DNA from: Parahaliea mediterranea
GTDB taxonomy: Bacteria > Pseudomonadota > Gammaproteobacteria > Pseudomonadales > Halieaceae
NCBI RefSeq assembly: GCF_017255185.1
Contig: NZ_JAFKCZ010000001.1
Location: 522,792 to 586,791, forward strand
Reading direction: 5' to 3'
Length of the DNA: 64,000 nucleotides
The first letter of the stretch is position 1, and the number at the start of each line of letters is the position of its first letter. The notes beneath the pieces were generated by a model. That model made no database searches. It was not told the DNA's origin and saw nothing but the letters and a program-made list of their open reading frames with translations. Below, one piece after another: positions 11,658 to 21,162 of this stretch. Made by a program: the position numbers and the translations under genes.

Positions 11658-12116
11658 ATGATGCAACAACGTGCACAGCAGGGTTTCACCCTGATCGAAC
11701 TGATGATCGTGATCGCGATCGTCGGGATTCTGGCGGCAATCGCGCTGCCGGCTTACCAGGACTATACGGTGCGGGCGAAAATGTCAGAACCGATCGCACG
11801 TCTGGCGGAAGCCAAGACGACCTTCGCCGAGTACTACGCGGCGAGGGCTGAAATGCCTACGGACACGGTAGGTAACGCCAGCCTCAACAAGACGACCACC
11901 GATATCGTCAAGCAGATAACTTATCAGTTGTCTTCGGGTGACGCGCTGATCACTATCAGCGTCGCTAGCAGCAACCTGCCGGGTGAGGCCAATGACTTGA
12001 CCTTCAGCCTGTCGGGTTCCTCGAATCCAAACGAAGGGACCGTGACCTGGACCTGCAAGCCCGGCGCAAGTAATCCGATGCCCGCGAAGTGGCTTCCCGC
12101 TACTTGCCGGGGCTGA
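11658..12116 (+). CDS. pilA: Type IVa major pilin PilA
   Basis: The structural subunit of the pilus fibre. From ATG 11658 the leader is MMQQRAQQG, cut before Phe, giving the mature N-terminus [20 protein letters not shown] with Glu at +5. A second ATG at 11661 would serve equally. The mature protein is about 143 residues. The C-terminal pair of Cys (WTCKPG and PATCRG) makes the disulfide-bonded loop common in type IVa pilins, and there are several Ser/Thr-rich stretches ([15 protein letters not shown]) that could carry glycans. It is monocistronic up to a strong terminator and has its own sigma-54 promoter. The next genes encode candidate glycosyltransferases. Confidence 0.97.
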   Translation: MMQQRAQQGFTLIELMIVIAIVGILAAIALPAYQDYTVRAKMSEPIARLAEAKTTFAEYYAARAEMPTDTVGNASLNKTTTDIVKQITYQLSSGDALITISVASSNLPGEANDLTFSLSGSSNPNEGTVTWTCKPGASNPMPAKWLPATCRG

Positions 12117-12140
12117 TTGACGCCGGAGTGTTTGACGGAA

Positions 12141-12167
12141 AAGCCCGGGCAGTGCTCGGGCTTTTTT
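12141..12167 (+). terminator. Rho-independent terminator after pilA
   Basis: A 10-bp stem AAGCCCGGGC / GCTCGGGCTT (one G-U pair) with an AGT loop is followed by a run of six T. It ends the abundant pilA transcript; the glycosyltransferase genes start about 26 bp beyond, so some read-through could give them low, coupled expression. Confidence 0.9.
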
Positions 12168-12192
12168 GTGCTGCCCGGCAAACGCCGGAACT

Positions 12193-14172
12193 TTGAATAA
12201 GGCGCTGGTCTTGGGCCGTCCTCCATACCCCCTGGCGTTTATCGCCGCTGTTTTCCTGCTACTGTCGGCCTGGATCTACACCCAGGGGTTGGACGGTCCA
12301 TGGCTTTTCGACGATCGCGGGAATATTGTCGACAACCACCAGCTGGCCATTGAAGGCGGCGAGGTGGATGCATGGCGAACCGCCAGTCTGAGTTCGGGCT
12401 CCGGCCCGCTGCGACGTCCCCTGGCCATGGGTTCTTTTGCGGCGCAGCACGCGTTCAGTCCCGATGTTTCCCCCGCGGCGTTTAAAGCCGCGAACGTCCT
12501 TCTGCACTTCGTCATCGGCGGAGTGGTCTGGTTGTTTTGCCGTGCCGTGCTGTCGGGGCTGCCGGGTAGGCGCCACAGCAAAGCCCTGGTGGACCGAGTT
12601 GCAGTGGTCGCGGCGCTGATATGGATTGCGCACCCGTTGAACGTTTCCACGGTTCTCTATGCCGTTCAGCGCATGGCGCAGCTGTCCACCCTGTTTGTCG
12701 TCCTTGGATTGTGGGTTTTTGCGCGTTCCCGCAACCGCTGGCTGAGGCAGATCCCCAGCGCTGGTGAGGTGGTGGCCGCCGCGCTTTGGCTGTTGGTGTT
12801 GACCATTCTTGCAACCTATTCAAAGGAGAACGGCGCTTTGTTGCCCCTCCTTGTCGTCGCATTGGAGGTGAGTGTTTACCGCGGTCGTTTGGGGGGGCGA
12901 AGTTTTCCCGCTGTTTCCGGTACGGCCCTGTGTCTATTGTTGCTGCCATGCCTGTTGCTGGCGGCCTGGTTGATATTCAATCCAGACGCCATTCGGTCCA
13001 TGTACGGGAATCGAGAGTTTACCTTGGGCGAACGCCTGTTAACCCAGCCGAGAGTGCTCTGGCACTATGTGCACTGGATTATGACGCCCACACTGTCGAG
13101 TTATGGGCTGTTTCACGACGATATTCCGATCTCGTTCGGACTGTGGAGTCCGGCGACAACCGCCATTGCCATCGTGCTTTGGGCGGGGCTCTTGGTTCTC
13201 GCCGTGGCTCTGGGCAAGAGAGCACCGTTACTCCTGTGTGCCGTGTTGTTTTTTCTGGTTGGCCAGGCAATGGAGTCGAGTTTTTTGCCGCTTGAGATGG
13301 TGTTCGAGCATCGCAACTACCTGCCCATGATCGGTGTTGTGCTATTTGTGGCGTACCTCCTGGTGGAGCTGGGCGAGCGAATGCCGGCATCTCTCTCCTG
13401 GGCGCCCTGGACTGTTGCGTTGGCGATATTGTGTGCCCAGCTGTACATCCGTGCGCACACGTGGTCCGACCCCGTTCGGCTGGCCCAGGTCAGTGCCTTG
13501 AATCATCCCCACTCGCCCCGGTCACTCAATGCCTACGCCGGCGAGTTGGTGAGTCTCGCCCAGTCGGAATCCTCTGCCGGGGAGAGCGGTGCGCAGCGCC
13601 TGGAATGGATGGCGCTGGCCCGTCACTACTATGAACAGGCCTTCGCTGTCGACCCAAGAAACCTAAGCGCCCTGGTGATGTTGTACCAGATAGATAGCCA
13701 GCACTTTAGCGATTTGGGAGAGGAGCGGCGATGGCGGAATGTGATACTCGCGCTGCTCGAGGATAGAAAAATCAGCGCATCGGACTACACCGCGCTAAAA
13801 ACGCTGGTGGCCTGCCTTGGGCGTGGCGAGTGCGCCGGCGGTGAGCCATTTGCGTGGCAGATAATTACTGCGGTGAAGCATCGGTACCCGGGTTCTCCAC
13901 GCATTGCGCTGCTGGAGTACGGTTTTCTGGTCGCCGCGGACGCTCCGGCAGTCCAACGAATAGCGGCTTTGGAAGCTGCCTTGGCAAGAAGCCCCGGAAG
14001 CCGGCAGCTGTATAGCCCACTGATTAATGAATACGGCAGTCTCGACAGCGTCGGCCGTGTGTTTGAGTACACGGCCGCGCTGATGGCCGTCGATGTCGAG
14101 AGGCGTCAGCTGTCATTGATCAAGCAAATGTTTGTCCCGCGCCAACCGGAAGATGAGGAGGAGCGGCGGTGA
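12193..14172 (+). CDS. GT-C fold (TMTC-like) membrane glycosyltransferase, first paralogue
   Basis: A large inner-membrane protein of about 659 residues, with some 11-13 hydrophobic segments followed by a soluble C-terminal region of about 200 residues that looks helical and TPR-like. After the first segment comes PWLFDDRGNIVDN, a double-Asp motif like the catalytic first-loop acids of GT-C enzymes. Further on, HPLNVSTVLYAVQRMAQ, YSKENGALLPLL, NREFTLGERLLTQ and FEHRNYLPMIGV are typical of bacterial TMTC/DUF1736-like proteins. GT-C enzymes move sugars from polyprenyl-phosphate donors to periplasmic acceptors. The start is uncertain: TTG 12193 is chosen since a start at 12166 would lie in the pilA terminator; TTG 12211 is another option. 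The neighbouring pilA and GT2 genes suggest pilin glycosylation, which is inferred. Confidence 0.7.
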   Translation: MNKALVLGRPPYPLAFIAAVFLLLSAWIYTQGLDGPWLFDDRGNIVDNHQLAIEGGEVDAWRTASLSSGSGPLRRPLAMGSFAAQHAFSPDVSPAAFKAANVLLHFVIGGVVWLFCRAVLSGLPGRRHSKALVDRVAVVAALIWIAHPLNVSTVLYAVQRMAQLSTLFVVLGLWVFARSRNRWLRQIPSAGEVVAAALWLLVLTILATYSKENGALLPLLVVALEVSVYRGRLGGRSFPAVSGTALCLLLLPCLLLAAWLIFNPDAIRSMYGNREFTLGERLLTQPRVLWHYVHWIMTPTLSSYGLFHDDIPISFGLWSPATTAIAIVLWAGLLVLAVALGKRAPLLLCAVLFFLVGQAMESSFLPLEMVFEHRNYLPMIGVVLFVAYLLVELGERMPASLSWAPWTVALAILCAQLYIRAHTWSDPVRLAQVSALNHPHSPRSLNAYAGELVSLAQSESSAGESGAQRLEWMALARHYYEQAFAVDPRNLSALVMLYQIDSQHFSDLGEERRWRNVILALLEDRKISASDYTALKTLVACLGRGECAGGEPFAWQIITAVKHRYPGSPRIALLEYGFLVAADAPAVQRIAALEAALARSPGSRQLYSPLINEYGSLDSVGRVFEYTAALMAVDVERRQLSLIKQMFVPRQPEDEEERR

Positions 14173-16061
14173 GAATGGCTGGTAGGATGGGAGTGGACGC
14201 CGCGCCGGTCATTTTGCTCTTTGTTGGCATTATGTTTGCGCTGTGGATCTACTGGCCGGGACAGTATGGGCCTGCATTGTTGGATGACCATTCCAGCGTT
14301 CTGGTGATAGAGGATTTGCGGCAGGAGCCCGAGACGGCACTAGATTACGTGTTCGGGGACCGTTCGGGGCCGCTGGGCCGGCCGGTATCCCTGGCGACAT
14401 TTGTACTTGAAAGAACGTTTTTTGGCGATGAGTTGGCGCTTAGCAAGCGGGTCAATATCGCATTACACCTTCTCAACACTGTGTTGGTCACGGCACTTTT
14501 TACCCTGCTTCTCAGGGCTGCCAATGTGCGTGGTGCTTTGCTGCTCGCGACAACCTGCTCGCTATGCTGGGCGCTCGCGCCCCTGCATGTCAGCAGTGTA
14601 CTCTATGTCGTGCAGAGAATGGCGTTATTGAGCGGCACCTTCATGTTGCTCGCAACTCTCAGTTATGTCTGTTGGCGAAATGCCTACGGTAGGGGACACT
14701 CTCGTCCCGCCTGGCTGTTGCTGATGGCGTCATCGATTTTCCTCGGGCTGTTTTCAAAAGAAAATGCCGTGGTTGTGATCCCGGTAATCCTGTTGGTGGA
14801 AGCCCTGTGGTACCAGTTCCGGGACGAAAACGGCGCGGTTATCAAGTGGCTTCAAAAATGGACGCTGGGCAGCATTGTGGCGGGCATGGTCGGGCTGTTC
14901 GCCATTTTTCTGTTGCGGTACGAAAAATATGCGCAGGCGTTCCGCAACCGGGAGTTTACCCTGGAGGAGCGCTTGATGACCCAGGCGCGCCTACTTTGGG
15001 ATTACCTGGCCCAGTTGGTGTGGCCAGACATGGCGCGCCTTGGGATTTATCATGATGATGTCGTGTTTTCAACCTCCCTGACGATCCCCGGCTCCACCGC
15101 TTGGGCTATTATGGCATGGTTGGCGGTGGGGTTATGTGTTGCATTGAGTCTGAAGTGGCGCTGGGGGCGGCGCTTCAGCTTGGGCGTGGCTTGGTACATC
15201 GTGGCGCACGGGGTTGAATCTTCTGTTTTGCCGCTGGAACTTTACTTCGAGCACAGAAATTACTTTCCGTCCGTTGGGATTTTTCTTGTGTTGGCCGTGG
15301 TGCTGGCCGCGATAATGCGCTATCTCCCGGAAGTCAAAGCGCCATTGGTTACGTTGGTGTTGTTTTACGCATTCTATATGGCCATGCAAACCAGTTCCCA
15401 GGCCCAGGTATGGTCCCAGAGGGAGCTCATTATTATGAATCAGCTAAACGGACACCCGGAGTCGCCGCGAGCCAACAGGGATATGGCAGTTCTGCTGGCC
15501 AATAATGGTGAGTATGACCTGGCTGCCAAATACTCGCACATCGCGTTTCAAAGCAGCGGCAGCGAACGCCGGGCTGATTTCCAGATTCGGGAGATGGCGC
15601 TCAAGTGCTTGGCGGGCGAGTCGGTCGATCGACAGGAAATCGAGAAGATCGGGGACGAGGGGGCTTCCCGTCCAATCAGTACGGTAGTTACCTTGCATAC
15701 TTTTGTTCGCTTGCTGCAGGATGGGCGCTGCCCTGGATTTGACACAGCTGCATTTGCCGGGCGAATGCGTACGCTTTTCCTGGTCGAAAATTTCCGTGAC
15801 AGGGCTGCTCCGAGCATATACAAGAGCTTGGCTGCGCTGGAAAACCTTCTGGAAGAATTCCGGTTTGCATACCTATATACTGCCCAGTACCTCAGTCTGC
15901 GTCCGGATGATACCAGCGGGCAGTTGATGCAGCTGCATTTTGCTACCGCTCTGGGTAAAGTGGATGAGGCTCGCGTGTTGAAAAAAGTACTGTTTGGTAA
16001 GCAAGAGCGTGATTTGCTATCCGTAGCTGAGCAACGAACTCTCTCACTTTATCTGGAGTGA
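14169..16061 (+). CDS. GT-C fold (TMTC-like) membrane glycosyltransferase, second paralogue
   Basis: A 630-residue relative of the preceding gene, overlapping its stop by four bases (GTGA); ATG 14175 is an alternative start. The same landmarks appear in the same order: LLDDHSSVLV, LHVSSVLYVVQRMAL, SKENAVVVIPV, NREFTLEERLMTQARLLW, GIYHDDVVFS and FEHRNYFPSVGI. About 11-12 membrane segments precede a helical C-terminal domain of about 190 residues. Base composition is clearly more AT-rich than in the flanking housekeeping genes, which hints at acquisition by transfer. Tandem duplication suggests that the two copies use different acceptors or sugars, or work as a pair. The role as a pilin or envelope O-glycosyltransferase is inferred from fold motifs and context. 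Confidence 0.7.
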   Translation: MRMAGRMGVDAAPVILLFVGIMFALWIYWPGQYGPALLDDHSSVLVIEDLRQEPETALDYVFGDRSGPLGRPVSLATFVLERTFFGDELALSKRVNIALHLLNTVLVTALFTLLLRAANVRGALLLATTCSLCWALAPLHVSSVLYVVQRMALLSGTFMLLATLSYVCWRNAYGRGHSRPAWLLLMASSIFLGLFSKENAVVVIPVILLVEALWYQFRDENGAVIKWLQKWTLGSIVAGMVGLFAIFLLRYEKYAQAFRNREFTLEERLMTQARLLWDYLAQLVWPDMARLGIYHDDVVFSTSLTIPGSTAWAIMAWLAVGLCVALSLKWRWGRRFSLGVAWYIVAHGVESSVLPLELYFEHRNYFPSVGIFLVLAVVLAAIMRYLPEVKAPLVTLVLFYAFYMAMQTSSQAQVWSQRELIIMNQLNGHPESPRANRDMAVLLANNGEYDLAAKYSHIAFQSSGSERRADFQIREMALKCLAGESVDRQEIEKIGDEGASRPISTVVTLHTFVRLLQDGRCPGFDTAAFAGRMRTLFLVENFRDRAAPSIYKSLAALENLLEEFRFAYLYTAQYLSLRPDDTSGQLMQLHFATALGKVDEARVLKKVLFGKQERDLLSVAEQRTLSLYLE

Positions 16062-16065
16062 TGGC

Positions 16066-16938
16066 TTGAACCCGTCAATTATCATTCCCGCGAAAAACGA
16101 GGAGCGGGGCCTGAAGGGCTTACTGCCCAGCCTGTTGAGCCTGTATCCGAATACCGAAATCATTGTTGTGGATGATGGCTCCTCGGACAATACCGCTGAG
16201 GTATGCCGGCAGGAGGGGGTGGAAGTGATATCCCACCCGTATTCCAAAGGCAATGGCGCCGCGATTAAAACAGGTGCCCGCGCCGCTTCGGGGGACGTGC
16301 TGGTATTCATGGACGGTGACGGGCAGCATGGTCCCGAAGATATAGCCCGCCTGCTTGAAAAGTACGAGGAAGGCTATGAGCTGGTTGTCGGCGCCCGGAG
16401 CGGTTTGGCCGACCAGGCCAGCGTGGCGCGATGGGGCGCCAACAGTATCTACAACAGGTTGGCCAGCTGGATGGTAAACCGCCAGATTCCCGATCTGACA
16501 TCGGGCTTTCGCGCGGTGGATCGCCGCAAGTTTCTTTCCTTTTTGTATCTCCTACCCAATGGTTTCAGCTACCCGACAACCTCGACCATGGCGTTTTTCC
16601 GGGCGGGGTTTTCGGTGGGATTTGTGCCAATTACCACCCAACCCCGTGTTGGAAAAAGCCATATCAATTGGCTGCGGGACGGGGTCCGGTTCTTTCTCAT
16701 TATCTTCAAAATCGGGACACTGTACTCCCCGTTAAAGGTCTATTTTCCCGTTTCGGTGTTGCTGGCCGCACTGGGCGTGGTGAATTATCTGATGGCATCC
16801 CTGGCTTCGGGCTCGTTTCGTTTTACCAACATGAGTACATTGCTGATACTGGCTGGAGTCATCGTATTCCTGATGGGCCTGTTGGCGGAACAGCTCACCA
16901 ATCTCCAATACAAAGACGTCGACATGGAGCACGACTGA
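16066..16938 (+). CDS. Family 2 glycosyltransferase, polyprenyl-phosphate sugar synthase type
   Basis: A 290-residue protein with a GT-A domain (about 1-220) and two C-terminal membrane segments (about 225-285). Motifs are PSIIIPAKNEE at the N-terminus, VVDDGSSDNT, and MDGDGQHGPEDI, where the D-x-D binds metal and nucleotide sugar. This is the DPM1/ArnC-like pattern: such enzymes load a hexose onto undecaprenyl- or dolichyl-phosphate, the donor used by GT-C enzymes. It starts with TTG at 16066, preceded by GGAG at 16055-16058, four bases after the previous stop, so it is in one operon with the two GT-C genes. It ends three bases before the convergent Lrp-type gene; no terminator is seen. Confidence 0.85.
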   Translation: MNPSIIIPAKNEERGLKGLLPSLLSLYPNTEIIVVDDGSSDNTAEVCRQEGVEVISHPYSKGNGAAIKTGARAASGDVLVFMDGDGQHGPEDIARLLEKYEEGYELVVGARSGLADQASVARWGANSIYNRLASWMVNRQIPDLTSGFRAVDRRKFLSFLYLLPNGFSYPTTSTMAFFRAGFSVGFVPITTQPRVGKSHINWLRDGVRFFLIIFKIGTLYSPLKVYFPVSVLLAALGVVNYLMASLASGSFRFTNMSTLLILAGVIVFLMGLLAEQLTNLQYKDVDMEHD

Positions 16939-16941
16939 GCT

Positions 16942-17421
16942 CTAGTAAGGCACCGGCAAGGCCAGCGTCTCCTTCACCTGCTCCATCACCACGTAACTGG
17001 TCGATTCCTGCACCCCCGGCAGGGTGAGCAGGGTTTCCCCCAAAAACTCCCGGTAGGCCGCCATGTCTGCCACCCTGGCCTTGATCAGATAGTCGAAGTT
17101 GCCGGAGACCAGGTAGCACTCCTGAACCTCGGGCAGCTCGAAGGCGCTGGTCTTGAATTCATCGAAGATATCCTGGGAGGTGCGGTTGAGGCGGATCTGC
17201 ACGAAGACCACCAGGCCGGCGTCGAGATACTCGGGATTGAGGGTGGCCTGATAGCCGCGGATCACCCCCTCGCGCTCCATCCGCTTGATGCGCTCCTTGC
17301 ACGGCGTGGTGGACAGGCCCACCTGGCGGGCGAGGTCGACATAGCTGCTTCGGGCATCGTCCTGCAGTAGTCGCAATAGCTTGCGATCGATGCGGCTTAG
17401 CTTGTGAGCCTTGCGTTCCAT
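16942..17421 (-). CDS. Lrp/AsnC-family transcriptional regulator, probably controlling ald
   Basis: A 159-residue regulator. Residues about 8-60 form the winged helix-turn-helix (LSRIDRKLLRLLQDDARSSY then VDLARQVGLSTTPCKERIKR), and the rest is the RAM/AsnC ligand domain (VQIRLNRTSQDIFDEF, VQECYLVSGNFDYLIK). It is divergently transcribed from alanine dehydrogenase across 190 bp of AT-rich DNA that holds an inverted repeat. That is the usual layout for AldR/BkdR-like regulators that sense alanine or a branched-chain amino acid. The target assignment is inferred from position. Confidence 0.9.
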   Translation of the reverse strand: MERKAHKLSRIDRKLLRLLQDDARSSYVDLARQVGLSTTPCKERIKRMEREGVIRGYQATLNPEYLDAGLVVFVQIRLNRTSQDIFDEFKTSAFELPEVQECYLVSGNFDYLIKARVADMAAYREFLGETLLTLPGVQESTSYVVMEQVKETLALPVPY

Positions 17422-17530
17422 GGGGAATTCCTGTGTTTTTGGTTATATAACCCTGGGTAGGCTGTAATATTTTGTTCTACATTAGCTGAAAACGCTGTTT
17501 TTCTGCAAATAAAAGTCGAAATGGTAAGTA

Positions 17531-17555
17531 ATTTATCTCAAATATAGAGATAAAT
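17531..17555. promoter_or_regulatory. Candidate Lrp-family operator in front of ald
   Basis: Perfect 9-bp inverted repeat ATTTATCTC/GAGATAAAT around a 7-bp AT spacer, 56 bp upstream of the ald start, in the divergent Lrp-ald intergenic region. The dyad and AT-rich centre fit Lrp-family sites. No certain promoter hexamers were identified there. Confidence 0.5.
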
Positions 17556-17611
17556 ATTGAAATATCCAACTACTATGGTCGTTTGAATCAGGCACCACTG
17601 AGGAGCCCCCC

Positions 17612-18751
17612 ATGCTGATTGGCGTACCAAAGGAAATAAAAAACCATGAATATCGCATCGGTCTGACACCGGCCGGTGCAAAGGAATTCGTACAGCAGGG
17701 TCATCGCGTGATCGTCGAGCACGATGGCGGCCTGGCGATTGGCTTCGACGACGCGCAGTACCTTGCGGCCGGCGCCGAGATCGTCAATACCGCGGCGGAA
17801 GTCTTTGAGCGCGCCGAGATGATTATCAAGGTCAAGGAGCCGCAACCCGGCGAGTGCCGCATGCTGAGCCCTGGGCAATTGCTCTTCACCTACCTCCACC
17901 TGGCCCCGGATCCCGAGCAGACCCGTCTGCTGCTGGAGTCCGGCGCCACGGCCATCGCCTACGAAACCGTCACTTCCGACGATGCCGGCCTGCCGCTGCT
18001 GGCGCCCATGAGCGAAGTGGCCGGGCGCATGGCGATCCAGGCGGGCGCCCACAACCTGGAGAAGGCCCAGGGTGGTAACGGCATGCTGCTGGGCGGGGTG
18101 CCCGGTGTCGAGCCGGCGAAAGTGCTAGTGATCGGTGGCGGCGTGGTGGGTATCAACGCCGCGCGCATGGCGATGGGCCTGGGCGCCGACGTCACCATTC
18201 TCGACAAGTCGCTGGAGCGCCTGAAGGAGCTGGACATGATCTTCGGCGGCCGTATGAAAACCGTCTATTCCACCGCCGACGCGGTGGAGCGTCACGCGCT
18301 GGAGGCCGACCTGGTGGTGGGCGCGGTGCTGATTCCAGGGGCCGCGGCGCCCAAACTGATCAGCCGCGAGTTGGTGAGCCGGATGAAGGCCGGTTCGGTC
18401 ATGGTGGACGTGGCGATTGACCAGGGTGGCTGCTTTGAAACCAGCCGCGCGACCACGCATCAGGAGCCCACCTACGTGGTCGATGGCGTGGTGCACTACT
18501 GCGTGGCGAACATGCCGGGCGGGGTGGCCCGCACCTCCACCATGGCCCTAACCAACGCCAGCATGCCCTATGCGCTGAAGCTGGCCAACAAGGGCGTGGC
18601 GGATGCGCTGCGCGATGACAGGCACCTGCGCAATGGCCTCAATGTCCACGCGGGAATGATTACCCACGAAGCCGTGGCGGAAGCCCTGGATTATGAATTC
18701 GTGGAGCCACTGACGGCCCTGGGGCGGACCGCGCTGCAGCAGTCGGCGTAA
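17612..18751 (+). CDS. ald: Alanine dehydrogenase
   Basis: Interconverts L-alanine with pyruvate and ammonia using NAD+, usually in alanine catabolism. The 379-residue protein has the N-terminal block [19 protein letters not shown] with the substrate-binding Arg and Lys, HNLEKAQGG, and the Rossmann motif [20 protein letters not shown] near residue 170. The catalytic His/Asp region lies in [18 protein letters not shown]. It is slightly longer than the common 371 residues, mostly at the C-terminus. GAGGAG lies 8-13 bases upstream of ATG 17612. A divergent Lrp-type regulator and, further along the window, an alanine/glycine symporter fit alanine use. Confidence 0.97.
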   Translation: MLIGVPKEIKNHEYRIGLTPAGAKEFVQQGHRVIVEHDGGLAIGFDDAQYLAAGAEIVNTAAEVFERAEMIIKVKEPQPGECRMLSPGQLLFTYLHLAPDPEQTRLLLESGATAIAYETVTSDDAGLPLLAPMSEVAGRMAIQAGAHNLEKAQGGNGMLLGGVPGVEPAKVLVIGGGVVGINAARMAMGLGADVTILDKSLERLKELDMIFGGRMKTVYSTADAVERHALEADLVVGAVLIPGAAAPKLISRELVSRMKAGSVMVDVAIDQGGCFETSRATTHQEPTYVVDGVVHYCVANMPGGVARTSTMALTNASMPYALKLANKGVADALRDDRHLRNGLNVHAGMITHEAVAEALDYEFVEPLTALGRTALQQSA

Positions 18752-18779
18752 GCAATACCGCCCAGCGGTTTTTCATGTC

Positions 18780-18813
18780 ATCAGGGCTCCGTGCACGGAG
18801 CCCTGATTTTTTT
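18780..18813. terminator. Terminator between convergent ald and malate synthase
   Basis: A perfect 28-base palindrome (arms ATCAGGGCTCCG and CGGAGCCCTGAT around TGCA) is followed by seven T on the plus strand. On the minus strand the stem ends in A/T-poor sequence, so it is strongest for ald but may also act on glcB, which ends 4 bp away. Confidence 0.93.
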
Positions 18814-18816
18814 GCC

Positions 18817-20997
18817 TCAAGCCCCGTACTTTGACTTGGCTTCCCGCCGGCGCCGGTGCAGTACCGGTTCGGTGTAGCCATTGGGCTGGGCGCAGCCCTC
18901 GAACACCAGTTCACAAGCCGCCTGGAAGGCGACGTTGTTGTCGAAGTCGGGGGCCATGTTGCGGTAGGCCGGGTCCCCTGCGTTCTGGCCATCCACCACC
19001 TCGGCCATGCGTTCGAGGGTTTCCCTGACCTGTTCCTCGCTGCACACGCCGTGGCGCAGCCAGTTGGCGATGTGCTGGCTGGAGATACGCAGCGTGGCGC
19101 GGTCTTCCATCAGGCCCACGTTGTTGATGTCGGGCACCTTGGAGCAGCCCACGCCCTGGTCTACCCAGCGCACCACGTAGCCGAGGATGCCCTGGGCGTT
19201 GTTGTCCAGCTCCCGCTGGATATCCGCCGCGCCGAGCCCCTCGGCCCCCTTCAGGGGAATGGTGAGGATGTCGTCCAGCGCCGCCCGCTGGCGGTTTTTC
19301 AGCTCGTCCTGGCGCTCGGCCACGTTCACCGTGTGGTAGTGGGTGGCGTGCAGGGTGGCGGCGGTGGGCGAGGGTACCCAGGCGGTGTTGGCGCCCGCCA
19401 GCGGGTGGCCGATCTTGTTTTCCAGCATGTCGGCCATCAGGTCCGGCATCGCCCACATGCCCTTGCCGATCTGGGCGCGGCCACGAAGGCCGCAGGCCAG
19501 GCCGGTGTCCACGTTCCAGTCTTCGTAGGCGTTGATCCAGGGTTCCTGCTTCATCGCGCCCTTGGGGGTCATGGCGCCAGCTTCCATGCTGGTGTGGATT
19601 TCGTCGCCGGTGCGGTCGAGGAACCCGGTGTTGATGAATACCACGCGGTCCGCGGCGCGGCGGATGCATTCCTTGAGGTTGATGGTGGTGCGGCGCTCCT
19701 CGTCCATGATGCCCATTTTCAGGGTGTTGCGGGCCATGCCCAGGGCGTCCTCGATGCGGTCGAACAGCTCGCCGGTAAAGCTGACTTCCTCGGGGCCGTG
19801 CATCTTCGGTTTGACGATGTACACGCTGCCGCGGCGGGAGTTGCGGGGCTGCTCCTCGCCCTTGTTCAGGTCGTGCAGGGCGATCATCGCGGTAAACATG
19901 CCGTCCATGATGCCTTCGGGAATTTCGTTGCCGTCGCGGTCGAGAATCGCGTCGTTGGTCATCAGGTGACCGACGTTGCGCACGAACATCAGGCTGCGCC
20001 CCGGCAGCACCAGCCGGCTGCCGTCGGCGGCGGTGAATACCCGGTCGTTGTTCAGGCGGCGGGTCTGGGTTTTGCCGCCCTTGTGGAAGGCCTCCTCCAG
20101 GTCGCCGCGCATCAGGCCCAGCCAGTTGCGGTACACCACCACCTTGTCGGCGGCGTCGACCGCGGCCACCGAGTCCTCGCAGTCCTGGATAGTCGTCAGG
20201 GCCGCTTCCAGCACCAGGTCCTTGACCCCGGCGGCATCGGTGGCGCCGATGGGGTGGGTGGCATCGATCTGGATGTCGATGTGCAGGCCGTTGTGGCGCA
20301 GCAGGACATTGGTGGGGGCGTTGGGCTCGCCGGCGTAACCGCGGAACTGCCGCGGGTCCGCCAGGGATGCGATCTGTCCTTCCTGCAGCACGACCTGCAG
20401 GGCGCCGCCGACCACGGTGTAGGCCTTGGCCTGGCTATGGTCGCCGGTGGATAGCGGGCAGTGGGTATTGAGGAAGTCCCGGGCCCAGGCGATGACCCTG
20501 TCGCCGCGCACGGGGTTGTAGGCGCCGGCGCGCTCGGCGCCGCCGTCCTCGGGGATGACGTCGGTGCCGTAGAGCGCGTCGTACAGGCTGCCCCAGCGCG
20601 CGTTGGCCGCGTTCAGGGCATAGCGCGCGTTCATGACGGGTACCACCAGCTGGGGGCCGGCGAGGGTTGCGATTTCCTCGTCCACCTTGTCGGTGGCGAT
20701 GTCAAAGTTCTCGCCTTCCGGCAGCAGGTAGCCGATGTCCTCCAGGAATGCTTTGTAGGCGGCGCGGTCGTAGCCGGCGCCGGGGTGGGCGCGGTGCCAA
20801 TCGTCGATTTTGGCCTGCAGGGCGTCGCGTTGTGCCAGCAGTTCCCGGTTGCGGGGGGCGAGCTCCGTCACGATGCGCTCCAGTGCGCTCCAGAACGTGT
20901 CCGGACTCACCCCGGTGCCGGGGGCAATGTCCTGTTCCAGTAAGTCGTGCAATTCGGCGGCGATTTGCAGGCCACCCTGCTGGATGCGGTTGCTCAT
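18817..20997 (-). CDS. glcB: Malate synthase G
   Basis: Condenses glyoxylate with acetyl-CoA to malate in glyoxylate and acetate metabolism. The 726 residues match the G isoform (about 720) rather than the shorter A form. Family stretches include [33 protein letters not shown] and [21 protein letters not shown], the last near residue 450-470 in the TIM barrel, and the C-terminal domain carries [17 protein letters not shown]. The catalytic Arg (RGSVYIV region) and Asp are in place. It is a single gene; no isocitrate lyase gene lies nearby. Its 3' end abuts the terminator shared with ald. Confidence 0.98.
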   Translation of the reverse strand: MSNRIQQGGLQIAAELHDLLEQDIAPGTGVSPDTFWSALERIVTELAPRNRELLAQRDALQAKIDDWHRAHPGAGYDRAAYKAFLEDIGYLLPEGENFDIATDKVDEEIATLAGPQLVVPVMNARYALNAANARWGSLYDALYGTDVIPEDGGAERAGAYNPVRGDRVIAWARDFLNTHCPLSTGDHSQAKAYTVVGGALQVVLQEGQIASLADPRQFRGYAGEPNAPTNVLLRHNGLHIDIQIDATHPIGATDAAGVKDLVLEAALTTIQDCEDSVAAVDAADKVVVYRNWLGLMRGDLEEAFHKGGKTQTRRLNNDRVFTAADGSRLVLPGRSLMFVRNVGHLMTNDAILDRDGNEIPEGIMDGMFTAMIALHDLNKGEEQPRNSRRGSVYIVKPKMHGPEEVSFTGELFDRIEDALGMARNTLKMGIMDEERRTTINLKECIRRAADRVVFINTGFLDRTGDEIHTSMEAGAMTPKGAMKQEPWINAYEDWNVDTGLACGLRGRAQIGKGMWAMPDLMADMLENKIGHPLAGANTAWVPSPTAATLHATHYHTVNVAERQDELKNRQRAALDDILTIPLKGAEGLGAADIQRELDNNAQGILGYVVRWVDQGVGCSKVPDINNVGLMEDRATLRISSQHIANWLRHGVCSEEQVRETLERMAEVVDGQNAGDPAYRNMAPDFDNNVAFQAACELVFEGCAQPNGYTEPVLHRRRREAKSKYGA

Positions 20998-21162
20998 GGT
21001 GTCGTTCCCTTGCTACTGCGCGGGCCTGAAAGCGGCCCCCAATGTAAAGCGGAATTCTAGGTTGCGGACCAAGATTTAGCTAATTTATCGTTTTTATCGC
21101 GGGCATATGTATTGTGAATGCGCCTGCTTGTTTTGTGAGGACAACGTTTGTACCCTGTGGCT

